The notes below the pieces were generated by a model. The model worked only from the letters and a program-made list of their open reading frames with translations, did no database searches and had not been told where the DNA came from. The position numbers and the translations under genes were made by a program. From contig CM046348.1 of NCBI GenBank assembly GCA_025403435.1, forward strand, positions 13,045,000 to 13,108,999: DNA of 64,000 nucleotides, given 5' to 3'. Of this stretch, positions 1 through 11,229 are shown one piece after another (the stretch's first letter is position 1; every line of letters starts with the position of its first letter). The stretch comes from Artocarpus heterophyllus (Eukaryota > Streptophyta > Magnoliopsida > Rosales > Moraceae).

Positions 1-1892
1 TTTGTGAGTTTAACATCCTATTTGCTGAGTGAAAGCTCATCTAGTTATGTTCATGCTATATATAAGGAATCTGTCAGCAACACTTGATAGACAGTAGTGA
101 GTAGCGAACGAATAGTGAAGATAAGAATAGATACTGCTTACGTAAATATAATATTTTCATATTTTTATTTTATGAAATTATGTATATATGTATAAATAAG
201 TAAGTGAAATTACGCATGTATGTCATGAGAACCCTAGTTATAATCATACAGCCTTTGTCTAGAGAATTTCAAGATTTAATATGTTGCAGCAACTCGTGCA
301 ATAAATATATAAAATTTTGAATATGAAAATTATAACAATTAATTTTAGAAAGATTTCAAAAAGTATTTGAAATAAAAATTTATAATGATACTTAATTTTA
401 AATTGTTTTAAAAGATTTTAATTTAAATTTAGAAATGTTTTAATAACAAAAGTTTTATGCAAGTATTATTATTATTACATTTTAAGCAATTATTATGTTG
501 GATTTAAAGAATTTAAGTTTAAAGAAATAATAATTATTCCTTTAAAGGAAATATTTTAAAAAAACGTTATTAAGACTTTGTTTAAGAAGGGAAAAAAATA
601 TTCCGTGAAACTAAGTATTTTTACAATAAGATATGCTTATGTTTATGATTATGTAGTAATAATAAACATAAACACTCTCTAACTTTGCCCCCCTAAACTT
701 TAAATCTCCATTTTACCCCATAAATTTGCAAAACTCCTCACTTTGCCTCATGAACTTGAAAAATATATACTTTACCCCTTGAATTTTCAAAGCTCCTCAC
801 TTAGCCCCGTGAACCTCTGATTTTTCATTTGAATAGACTAAATTAGTCTACGTAAAACAAAACTTAAAAATAATAAAATCTCATTTTGCCCTTACAAGTG
901 ACTTATGTTTGTATTAACAAAATCTGCTCCCACCCTCTTTAGAAATATGGAGATGAGGTCGCGATAGGACAACCACCAATGGGAAGGACTACCGCGGGGG
1001 TGAATTCCGCCTCATCAGTGTAGGTTGCGCATGTCAGTCGCGACACTATTGTGAGCATGACCATTGTGGCTTTTGAAGTCTTGTTGCTATGGCTGCAAGG
1101 TTCACGAAGATCCATTGCTAGTTTATGACCTTGTCGTCATGTTGCCACCACCATAGAAGGGGTCCCCTTTAGCCACCATGGGTTGCGACTCCCCTTTAGC
1201 CTCATGATCGCCAGCCTTTTCTTTTATTGAATTTTTTGAATATTTTTTGTTACTTAGATCTTCTAATTATTAGATGTAATTATTGTTTTTATTTTGATCC
1301 TCTAAGGTAGATTACACTCTATCTTAATGGAAATGCATCTTTTTAATTGTTGGATCTAACCCAATGCTTGAAAATAGCCATTTTCATGGATGGGAAATTT
1401 TAAAAGGTTCTCATCATTGTCATTCCCTTTATTTGTTAATTAGTGATAATGTTGATTTTGAGTATGACTAAAGTGGCTGTTCAAACACAATATGATTCTA
1501 TATGCTTTCTTTTTTTGGGTGAATGCTGAACTCCCAATGTTGTTATGTGGCCTCAACACTCTCTTCTGCTAAAAGTCTAGTCAACGATGATAAAACGTTT
1601 AAAAATTTTCAAGAACAAAGTCAAGAGAAAGAAGAATTTGATCAATATTGAAAGAAAGGGACAATTTGAATGCATGATCGTTGATGAAAATGAATATCCT
1701 TGTCGTAGTAGACCTTAACCCAGCTCATAGGCACCTTGATCATGACAAGTAAATTTTGAGCTTAGGCTATTTTCGGTAAACGTAAAAAAAAAGCAAGACA
1801 AAAATAAATATATAACCTAGATGAGGAAAATAAAGAAGAGTACATTTCTATTATATTTGGTAGGAATTCCCTACTCTAATCTCTCTATTGTT
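1..1892. other. AT-rich intergenic DNA, no gene seen
   Basis: No open frame with family resemblance or plausible splice structure is visible. The left half is very AT-rich. A GC-richer patch at about 950-1200 contains short words but no continuous frame and reads as decayed repeat DNA. A short tandem repeat at 682-826 is listed separately. Confidence 0.6.
682..826 (+). repeat. Five tandem ~29-bp units (ACTTTGCCCC type)
   Basis: Units start near 682, 710, 740, 769 and 798, with spacings of 28, 30, 29 and 29 bp. Each begins ACTTT(G/A)CCCC or a close variant and continues with a TGAACTT-like word and an A-rich stretch. The copies are diverged, so the array is old. Similar words occur inside many plant transposons, so this may be the inside of a decayed element. 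Confidence 0.65.
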
Positions 1893-2286
1893 AGGATATA
1901 TGTCCTTAAAGCATATGATGTTAGGTAAACGACATATTAATAGATAAATAAAGTGAATTTTATTCATTACATTAGCATGCATGTATTTTGAATACTTTAT
2001 GAATATCATTAGAATTCCATAATTATCTATATGACCTTAAATATTGTATATAAGTGTTATATATAAGAGAATAATATTTAAGGATGAAGAATTAATTATT
2101 ATAATTAATTATTCAATTAAAGTATGAAATCTTTAATTGAGTGTTACTAGTGTAGGTCATTCCATTAAGAATGGAACGGTCATTTCTATTAGAGAATCAA
2201 GGGTACTCAAAGATAAAGATGTAATTAGATAGGTTAACAGATTTTAGCTAATTCTAATTATAAATTATTTATGGAGGATCTGTTGA
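1893..2286. repeat. Possible decayed LTR fragment
   Basis: The stretch opens with TGTTAGGATATATGTCC, a typical TG start of a plant LTR. It runs directly into the LTR-family copy that starts at 2287. There is no coding content and no matching end was found. The call rests on terminal sequence style only. Confidence 0.3.
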
Positions 2287-2995
2287 AAAATGAGTACACA
2301 ACGGATTTTAAAATTTTTTTAGTTAAAACGTTTTTCTAAAAACAAGTTAGACATGCTATGTATATAACTTAATAAAAGATTATTTGTATCTCTTAGTAGA
2401 CTGAAAACTGTAGAAATTGCAACGAGAAAAATATACCAAAAAGGCTACAACCAGCTGGTCTTCCTTGCTAATCTCTTTCTATGGTCAAAATGTGGGTGGT
2501 TATATGCAGTTAGTTTTTCCTCACGTAATCTCTCCTTCTAATCATTTGAGAAAACCAAGAACCAATGTTTGAGATATTAAACAATAGCTCTATGGGGGTT
2601 TTAGAGCTTTCTTAGCAAAATACTGTTATCTAAATTTCTCAAGTGATCTAAGAAACAATAGTAAATTGTTCCCTTTATATAAAGGTTGAAATAGGACTAG
2701 TCCTTATTAGATTTGGCCTCAAAATTTGAGTTAGACTCAAAATTCAAGCTAAAAATGCATTCATGCGTTTTGTCGAAAAAACAGGCACGGTTGACTGCGC
2801 CTATGTATGGTGGTCGACCTTGACGTCATGGTCAAGTTGGCAGATGCATTTTCATACTTCTCAGATTTATTTGATTTACTCGATTTGAACTGACTGGGTA
2901 AATCCTATCTTATTTGACTAGAGTATTATTTATAGGGCCTCGGTTTTAATTTAAATAACCTAATAGAGAATTTATTTGATTAAAACAATAGACGC
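2287..2995 (-). repeat. Partial copy of the TGTTG...CAACA LTR family
   Basis: The sequence is colinear by eye with the left part of the complete LTR-type element at 24437-26597. Shared landmarks include the TGTTGAAAAA end, an ACAAGTT(A/T)GACATGCTAT word, a CAACCA(G/A)CTGGTCTTC word and an AAATAACCTAATAGA word at the far end. This copy lacks the MITE present in the 24-kb copy. It is truncated at about 2995. Confidence 0.6.
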
Positions 2996-3244
2996 CCATA
3001 TGTCCGTTGAAGTAACCGGAGATTAGGCATGGAAGATCTAAGATGTCAAAAAATTGAAGTTATCATTTCTAATCGCTTCAAGAGGTATATTATTTATTTA
3101 TATTTACATGTTAATTGTATATTAAATAATATAGCTATAGAGTATGAACAAAAGTCTTAAGAAAATTTTGGCTATACATGGTTCTATTGTTTCCGCTATT
3201 TTTACTATTTTCGGCTTCACAACCAACATCCATATATTTAAAGA

Positions 3245-3525
3245 CTAAATTTGCAGTATTTTGAAAGATTTGAAATCCCTCACCCAACATATTCCCTCTT
3301 TTTTCATCTCCTACCAAATAACCATTAACACTAAAATCCTTCCACTAGTCCTTTAATCCCTCTTCTTACTACTTTTCCTTCCTACCAAACAAGCCCATAA
3401 AGCTCCCTCTTGGTAGGAGAAAAAAATATACTATCTTTAACTCCCATATACTCTTCTTCATCTGAAAATCATTCCAACTTAAAAACCAGCTTAGAGGCTT
3501 TGAAAAATTAAAAAAAAAATAGAGC
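3245..3525. repeat. Dispersed repeat, related to 14040-14375
   Basis: Both copies contain GATTTGAAATCCCTCACCCA, then a run naming AAAATCCTT(T/C)CACTA, then CCTACCAAACAAGC and a GGTGGGAG/GGTAGGAG word, and end near a TTAGAGGC word. On the reverse strand each includes GCTTGTTTGGTAGG, a style common at the ends of plant DNA transposons. No gene is present. Confidence 0.55.
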
Positions 3526-3707
3526 AATAAGTAATTTGTTAAAATTTGAAGAACACTTCCCAGTGCATATTGAGCATGAACGTACAAAATTTTATCAAGT
3601 CAGATGTTACAAGTCATCAAAGGAAGAGGAAGCACTTGCATCACTCATGTCTCACGCAAGATATAAACATGAAGCCGCAATCTACAACTTGGAGCGTATT
3701 GTCGGAA

Positions 3708-3830
3708 GCACCTTTTTTTTTTTTTTTTTTTTTGGAGGGTCTTAGAACCACCAAATTGAGGTCTCTGTCTCTCTCTCTCTCTCTATATATATATACAGAT
3801 ATATATATATATATGTGTGTGTGTGATTAT
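3708..3830. repeat. Poly-T and compound CT/TA/TG microsatellite
   Basis: A run of T at about 3708-3731 is followed by (CT)n, then (TA)n, then (GT)n up to about 3826. This is simple-sequence DNA. It creates two spurious open frames on the plus strand that are not genes. Confidence 0.9.
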
Positions 3831-6488
3831 TCTTCGGTGTACGTTTCCCAATCCCAATCATTTTTCACGCTAGCTCTTAGAAAATAATGGTCTTGCATGG
3901 TTTCAAATTAATGTGTTAATGTCAAAGTTTAGTATTTGAATGTGAAAACCACACACGAATTTGGTGCTAAATGTTACATATATTATAGTTGTTGGTGGTA
4001 AATTTTATATGTAATTGTTATTTAGTGATGTATAGACATTTCGTTGAATTATTAAAACTTGGACATTTAAATATAATGAAAGTTCATTTTTACCATTTTC
4101 AAAGACTAATGATTATGACAAAAATTAAACAAGAACATTTGAAATTAAATTGTACATTAGATTGCAAATTAAAATAGCACATCAATTACGTCTTATACAC
4201 TTTTAAGAGAGACTTAGCATTTTATTAAAGTATTTAGCAATTGAGTTGAAACTAATAATTAGAACTAAAAGTACTGTAATATGTTAGAGCTTTACACTAT
4301 AGTATATTTTTTATTTACACTGTAACATGTGAGAGTTTTACACTATTTAAGTTGAAACTGATAAGTTAAAATTGATGAGTTGAAACTAATTTTGCCGAAT
4401 ACCCTATTGGATATGTAAGGCATTGGCCAAAACCGAAGGTATCACTTTAAACTTTTTCGTGCCAAACATAGAATTGGCATTAACATCTGCATTCTAAATG
4501 GTACCATAGCTCACTTCACTAATCGCAGACAAGCTCCGTTTATTCCTCTTTTTGCTCGTTCGCTATATTTAATAAAAATTCCATTTCCGTTTTGTTTGAT
4601 CTTAGCCTTTTCACGACTATAAAAAATTCCCAATTCTGTCTTATTTCTTAAGAATTACTTCCAATTTCTAACAAAAATGTTTTTGGGTTCTTTGGGGAGA
4701 AAGAAAAGTAAATCAATGAGAGGTAGGAAGGAGTTTTGTTCGTGTTTAACAAAATGGGTTGCGTATATATCTGAATATTAGTTTGGTGTTATCTTCCTAT
4801 AAATGAATGATTGGTCTTTGATGAGAAAAGCTGGAGACTAAACCCACTTTTGATTTGTGATTGTTTGTCTTTAGGAAAAATATATATAACACCTTACTTC
4901 ATGTGTTTTGTCTAAATAACAAATTTTTTTTGTTTATTCAGCAAATGTCCAAAACACCCTTGTTTATAAAATCAAACTCAAAATATCTTCTGAAGTAATT
5001 AAATTTTCTAAAATACTAAGATTACCCTTTCCAATTCATGTAAAATATTATTTTAAATGTGACTTAATTAAAAACTTAAAATAAAAAAAATGAAGACGTT
5101 CAAATAAATATTTTAAGAGAAAATTACATGTTACATCAGACTTGTAATTAATATATTTATTCATGCTATATTTAAAAAAGTCATGCTACATTATCATTCA
5201 TGACACTTGTTTAAATTGTGTCATATTTTAAATATGTATAGTATTTATAAAAAAAAGTATCAAAAGACGACGTTTATGAAAATTCCTCATATTTCAATTA
5301 AACAAATACTTTAATCATTTTGAGAGTTTTATATTTTAAAGTTAATTTTATTTAATATTTTGATTTAATAATATATTAAATTGTATTAAATTAAAATTGA
5401 GAAGGGTAATCTTACTATTTAAAAAAATTAAACAAATATTAATATTGATCATGCTATAGACATGGAACAACATAGTTAGTATATATTTTTTATTATTTTG
5501 ACGTCAAATTAAATCAAAATAAAATAAATATGATGTAATTGGATGAAAGATGAAAAATTAAAAATATTTACGAGAAATAATAAGGTACTTTCAAACTACA
5601 CAACTCATTTCTTATGAAAAGAAGTTTTTTTTTTTAAGAGTTTGGAAATCCCTTTCGATCCTTATTAGTGTTTTCAGATAGATTATTCATCAAAGTACAT
5701 ACATACATATATATATATATATTTATATATTTATATATTAATCAAATTAATATATCCACATAATGCGATAAATATTGAAAGTCCACAATGTGACGTTTGA
5801 AAACTACTGGGGAAAATGAGACTGTTTTATAATTAATTTTTTTGAGTGGTGTTTTATAATTAATTTAACAATCCCAATAATTGAAAAACTAAAACATATA
5901 TATCAAATAAATAAATGACCCACTCTCTTTCTCTTTTTTTTTTTTTTTAAATTAACTCTCTTTCTCTGTCTTTCATGTTTTTGCTTCTGGTGAATGCTTA
6001 TTCAAAAAAAATGATAAAAAAAAAAAAAAAGAAGAACATGTACGTTTATGTTTTATACAAGAAATATATAGATTTATATCATACGCTGAGAGTATATGGC
6101 CTTTTTGCATCATCAGCATTATGCCTATGATTTTCTTTCTATTCTTTGGTTTTTTTTCTTTTTCATTTTTTTTCATTTTTTTCAATTTCACTTTCAGAAT
6201 TTGGTACTCCACGAGATGCACGTTGTATCTATTTATCATAATATCCATAATTATATCCTATCTTGATTTATAATACATATTACCCTTTGTCTTCTACTAG
6301 TTAAGCAGTATGGTCTTATTATTTGTCAAAAATTAAAATATTCTGAATATTTCTAATTCTTATCCAACTAATTTTCTATGTTGGTGGTGAGCACAGTGTA
6401 TATAATCACACAATCTGAGAAGGGTCCACCAGGATTATCGTGACTCGTGCATAAAGAGCCAAATTATGAACGATGCAACTAATGATTA
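3831..6488. other. AT-rich intergenic DNA, no gene seen
   Basis: No frame longer than about 90 codons that looks coding, and no recognisable protein family. There is a short (AT)n run near 5703-5722 and A- or T-rich homopolymers near 5930-6030. A minus-strand open frame at 5973-6248 is a product of A/T homopolymers. Confidence 0.6.
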
Positions 6489-6609
6489 CAGGTGTGTTTG
6501 TTTGGTGGTTTGAATCACGGTTTAAATTATTTTGCTATAGTATTTTCTCTCATAAAAATTTAAATCTTCATTTAAATTCTCTATTCAAATCTATAAACCA
6601 AACGGACCC
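6489..6609. mobile_element. MITE copy 1 (TA-flanked, ~120 bp)
   Basis: The left end CAGGTGTGTTTG and the right end CAAACGGACCC form an imperfect terminal inverted repeat. A TA dinucleotide flanks each side (6487-6488 and 6610-6611). The interior contains TATTTTCTCTCA(T/C)AAAAA, which is shared with the copies at 24886, 56175 and 62858. There is no coding capacity. This is a non-autonomous DNA transposon of undetermined superfamily. Confidence 0.75.
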
Positions 6610-6611
6610 TA

Positions 6612-9150
6612 CATATAAAAAATCATAATTTTCTTGGGAGGAGGGCTAATAATTATAACTACAAATGTACTACAATTTTCTCCAATAAGTTTTTATATTT
6701 TGAAAATATTACATAATAACCACATTGTCAAGACTATATTTAAAAGTATTTTTCTTGATAAAGACAAATAAAATATTGTTCACAAATTGATTTCTCATTC
6801 AATTGTGCAAGTTAAGGGGTGATATTTTTGAAAATATTTAGATAACTAAACATATAAATTGTGAACATTATATGTGAAGTGTATTAAATAATCAAACAAT
6901 GACAAAAGCAGCAGCAACAACAACAACAAATATAATATATATTTTTTTAATGTAGCATTTATACAACATGCAAATTATACCAAAAAAAGATTATAAATAT
7001 TAAATCGTTGCAAAAGAAAAAAAAACAGTAAAATATTAGCATTAGAAAATAAGCAGAGATATGAACAAGTGCAGTGTGTACACATGAAAGATCAAGCATG
7101 GACTGTACATACAACTAAGGAATGATTTCAAAGTTAAACCACTAAACTGTACAATCATGAAACAAGAGTATTCTCTAAATTTAACTTGACCAATTTAACA
7201 GTAAAAAAAACACTTCACTTTATTATTCAACTTTGATTTGAAACAATTCAACTCATGTACTTTCAAATTGTATGTGTGTGAGAATAACATGACAACCATT
7301 GATGTGACTCACAAATGGAAAGTATTTAAATGATTTTTCAAGAACATTTTTCAAGAACAAAAAGCATACCTTGATATTTCAAACCAGCATGGTCTCTAGC
7401 TAGGAAGAATGATCCTCAGGTAAATTCCAGTAGAACATGTGTCGAGTGTTGGTGTAATTAGCATTTTCATCACATCTTCTCACACCTCGTTCTTTTACCC
7501 CGAAAGATCAAAAATTATCTTCTCCCATAGAAATTTAAGTTCCCCCATTCAATTTGCTCTTTTTCTTGCCCCGTTTTCTATTATTCACATGTTCCTCATT
7601 GTTGCCACATTTTGTTTTTTTTACATTATGTGGGAACAATTTGACTTGTGTTGTGCCTTGTGTCTTTTGCTTTTGCACATATCTCTTTTCTTTAATTGCA
7701 CTCTTTGTTTTCCCTTTCAAACTGATGGTTCTAGCTATGTGTACATGTGGCGACCCAATAACAGGGCCATGATTAATTAAAAATAAATAAAAATATACCA
7801 AGATTAAAGAAAAACTAAGGGACAAAATTCGACAAAATTACACCAACTGGAAAATAACAATAATTATAAGATACTGCATGCGCAGAGCTTAAGAGTCCAT
7901 GTATAATAACACAGTACAAAATACAATTCCATAAAACAATACCGACATGGAGACAAATTGCATAGTATAGTCTACGTGCAAGTGCAACAAATAAAACATG
8001 CTAAAGTAAATTATCATTTTAGCTACTTTACCCATGTTTCACAATCGTCACCTAGAGGTGAACAACGATAAAACATACTAAAGCAAATTATCCTTTTGGA
8101 TATCCAACTTGGTTTATGATGTATTCTTTCCTAAGGATCAAAATCACCATATGTTATCTATAGACCAATGATAGAGGCCTTATGTCCTCTTTTCGAAAAC
8201 CTTCTCCCACTCAATATTTTGAAAACAATGTTTTATGTCAACATTCATGAACAATTTTTAATGAGCAACACTCCCTATAGTACATGACATATTATCAACA
8301 TACACAGCAAAGCATATTATAAAATAAACAAGCAACACAATAGCAAAGCTACAAGCAATATAATAAATAACGGTAATATTATGGTTCCATCCTAAAGAAA
8401 AAAAATAAAGATTACCAAAGATTCAATCGAAATATTTTACCTATTTTCCATTTTGTTTCTTCTCTTAGTATCCTACTTCATGCATTGTCCATCTTCAATT
8501 TCAATCTCATAAAATTTTCCATTCTTTTTTTCTCGAAATTGTTTCATAAAAACAAAAACTTCCAAAAATAACAAAAATTGACGGCCGAGCACCCTTAATA
8601 GGGGCCAGTCGACCAACTTTATTCGACAGATCGGTAGTGACACTGAGCCCAGTTGACCGGACTACCCAGAGAGCGATTGACAGCCCTATCATAGAACCAG
8701 GCCTGAGAGCAATTTTGTTCATTATTTTCCACATTTAATTTTTAATAACAATTCACAAGGCTTACAATAATAGACATAGAAAATAAATAAACCTGCAATC
8801 TACTCCATCTTCTAGATCTGTCTTTTCTTTAAATAATTATATAAATATAAATTTACAACAAAAATAGAATAAATAATTCCTAGATGGTGATAATAGACCG
8901 CCATCTAATTAGATGAATAACCTAGATATACATTCTAACTTCTAACAAACCATAACCGGTAAAATTAATTAATTAAAATAAAAATTTAATTAATAATAAT
9001 TAATTAATAAACATTCACTAAATAATCTCATGACAACATAAATATATAGAAACCCTAAGGTGCTAACTCTCTAAAAAAATATATAATGCAAGCTTAAGAT
9101 CACATAATATATGTACAAAGCATGATCACAAAACTCATAAAAACTCCGTA
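6612..9150. other. AT-rich intergenic DNA, no supported gene
   Basis: Open frames at 7439-7780 (plus) and 7535-7825 (minus) lie opposite each other in a pyrimidine/purine-biased stretch and resemble no family. Around 8580-8760 a GC-richer patch carries short repeated words (GACC, GTCGAC) like those inside the LTR family at 25.1 kb. This fits decayed retroelement interior. Confidence 0.5.
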
Positions 9151-9154
9151 AAAC

Positions 9155-9310
9155 TATGGATCTGATGCTAGTTGTTAAAAAACGAGTACACAACAAATTT
9201 TAAAATTTTTTTATTAAAATATTTTTTTTCAAAAACAAGTTAGACATGCTATATATATAAATTAATATAAGATCTTCGTATCTCTTAATAGACTAAAAAC
9301 TGCACTTCTA
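9155..9310 (-). repeat. LTR-family end with primer-binding-site-like motif
   Basis: 9174-9310 matches the start of the family seen at 2287 and 24437 (TACACAAC words, then ACAAGTTAGACATGCTAT). Just to its left, GGATCTGATGCTAGTTGTT resembles the reverse complement of a plant tRNA-Met primer-binding site (TGGTATCAGAGC) next to an LTR end. This indicates a minus-oriented LTR retrotransposon remnant, internal side to the left. Confidence 0.5.
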
Positions 9311-9344
9311 ATAGAACTATTTTTCTCAAAAGTGCCACTAGAGA

Positions 9345-11229
9345 ATATATCGTAAAAACATGCACTGCAATGGTCAACAAGTATATGAGAATTCTGAACA
9401 TCACAGTTATATTGGGTGGTAATCTTAAAAAAAATAAATAAATAAATAAATAAATTGACCGATCACATATGAGTATTATGAGAATAAACCAATCAAAACA
9501 ACAATAGTGGACTAAGATGTGGTTCTCATCTTTTTAAAAAGAAGATAGTCAATCACAATTGAGCATTGTGTGAATCAGCTAATTCGATAAAAAGTAATCG
9601 ATTAAGAAGAAAAATTATAAAATAGTATTCTCACCAACAGACACATATGGGGTTGCATAACTTCCTTATGGAGATTAGTCATGTAAAAGGAAAACAACAA
9701 ATCACATTTAAGTGTTATAAGATATCAATCACATAAATGGATATGGATTAAAAAAAAAAAACCAAACAAGGCATAACCGTTTAATATATGCAAATGAAAA
9801 CGAACTCCCACATTCTGCCTATAAATAGGCAACGTCAGATGCTAAGGAGGCATTTGGACAAGGGGGAAAAATGGAAAGCCAAGCATAGAGTGGGAAAGAG
9901 AGAAAAGAGAAAAAGAATGGAGAAGAAAAAGATAGTTTTTCTTAGAAGGAAAAAAATGGGAGAGTGAAAAAATGAAATTGGGACAAGGGCAAAAGAAAGC
10001 CACACATAAAGTGAGAAAGAGGGGGAAAAAAAGAAAACCAAATTAGAAGGAAAAAATAGGAGTGAAAAAAAAAGGAGTGAAATTAAAACAAAGGTAAATA
10101 TGTTACTCTATTTGGTCTCTTTTAATTTTCTATCAAAAATAAATAATACAGTATTTTATCTTGTTTTCTCACGGTGTCTTGTCTTCATGGGTTTCACACT
10201 ATGCAATTAGTTACCCAAAAAATAAGATTGCAAGTTAGTTACCCACTATTTTTGTTGTGATTGGTTTATTCTCATAATACTCACATGTGATTGGTCAATT
10301 TCTTTTTTCTAAGATCACCACCCAATACGAGATTCTATTTTATGAGATTCTACAAACTTGCAATCTTATTTTTTGGGTAACTAACTGCATAGTGTGAAAC
10401 CCATGAAGACAAGACACCATTAGAAAACGAGATAAAATACTGTATTATTTATTTTTGACAGAAAATTAAAAGAGACCAAATAGAGTAACATATTTACCTT
10501 TGTTTTAATTTCACTCCTTTTTTTTACTCCTTTTTTTTCCTTTTAATTTGCTCTTCTTTTTTTCCCCCTCCTCTTTCTCACCTTTTGTGTGGCTTTCTTT
10601 TTGCCCATGTCCCAATTTCATTTTTTTCACTCTCCTATTTTTTCCTTCTAAGAAAAACTACCTTTTTCTTCTCCATTCTTTTTCTCTATTTCTCTGCTTT
10701 TCACTCTATGCGTGGCTTTCCTTTTTTCCCCCTTGTCAAAATGCCTCCTTAGCATCTGACGTTGCCTATTTATAGGCAGAATATAGGAGTTTGTTTTCAT
10801 CTGCTTATATAAACGGTTATACCTTCTTTGTTTTTTTTAATCCACATCCATTTATGTGATTGGAATTTTATAATACTTAAATGTGATTGGTTGATTTCGT
10901 TTTACATGACTAATCTCCATAAGGAAGTTAGGCAACCCCATATGTGTCTTTTGGTGAGAAAACTATTTTATAATTTTTTTTTTCTTAATCGACTACCTTT
11001 TATCTAATTAGCTAATTCACACAATGCTCAATTGTGATTGAATATCCTCTTTTAAAAAAGATGAGAACCAGATCTTAATCCACTATTTTTGTTTTGATTG
11101 GTTTATTCTCATAATACTCAAATGTGATTGGTCAATTTCTTTTTTCTAAGATCACCACCCAATATAACTATGATGCTTAGAATTCTCACATACTTGTTGA
11201 CCATTGCATTGCATGTTTTTACGATATAT
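9345..11229. mobile_element. Foldback element with ~0.88-kb inverted arms
   Basis: The left arm (9345-10236) is the reverse complement of the right arm (10355-11229) almost throughout. Examples are ATATATCGTAAAAACATGCA at the left edge against TGCATGTTTTTACGATATAT at the right edge, and CAAGTT/AACTTG flanking the centre. A 118-bp spacer (10237-10354) separates the arms and includes an extra copy of the outer-arm sequence. The arms carry several TGTGATTGG/CCAATCACA words, like subterminal transposase-binding repeats. No transposase frame exists. Mirror-image ORFs in the two arms are pyrimidine-tract artefacts. No clean target-site duplication was found. Confidence 0.85.

Noticed and set aside
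9835..10775. Mirror-image ORFs (minus 9835-10041, plus 10548-10775) encoding nearly the same Phe/Ser-rich peptide
   Set aside because: They are pyrimidine tracts in the two inverted arms of the foldback element. The composition is low-complexity and no family or splice context exists.
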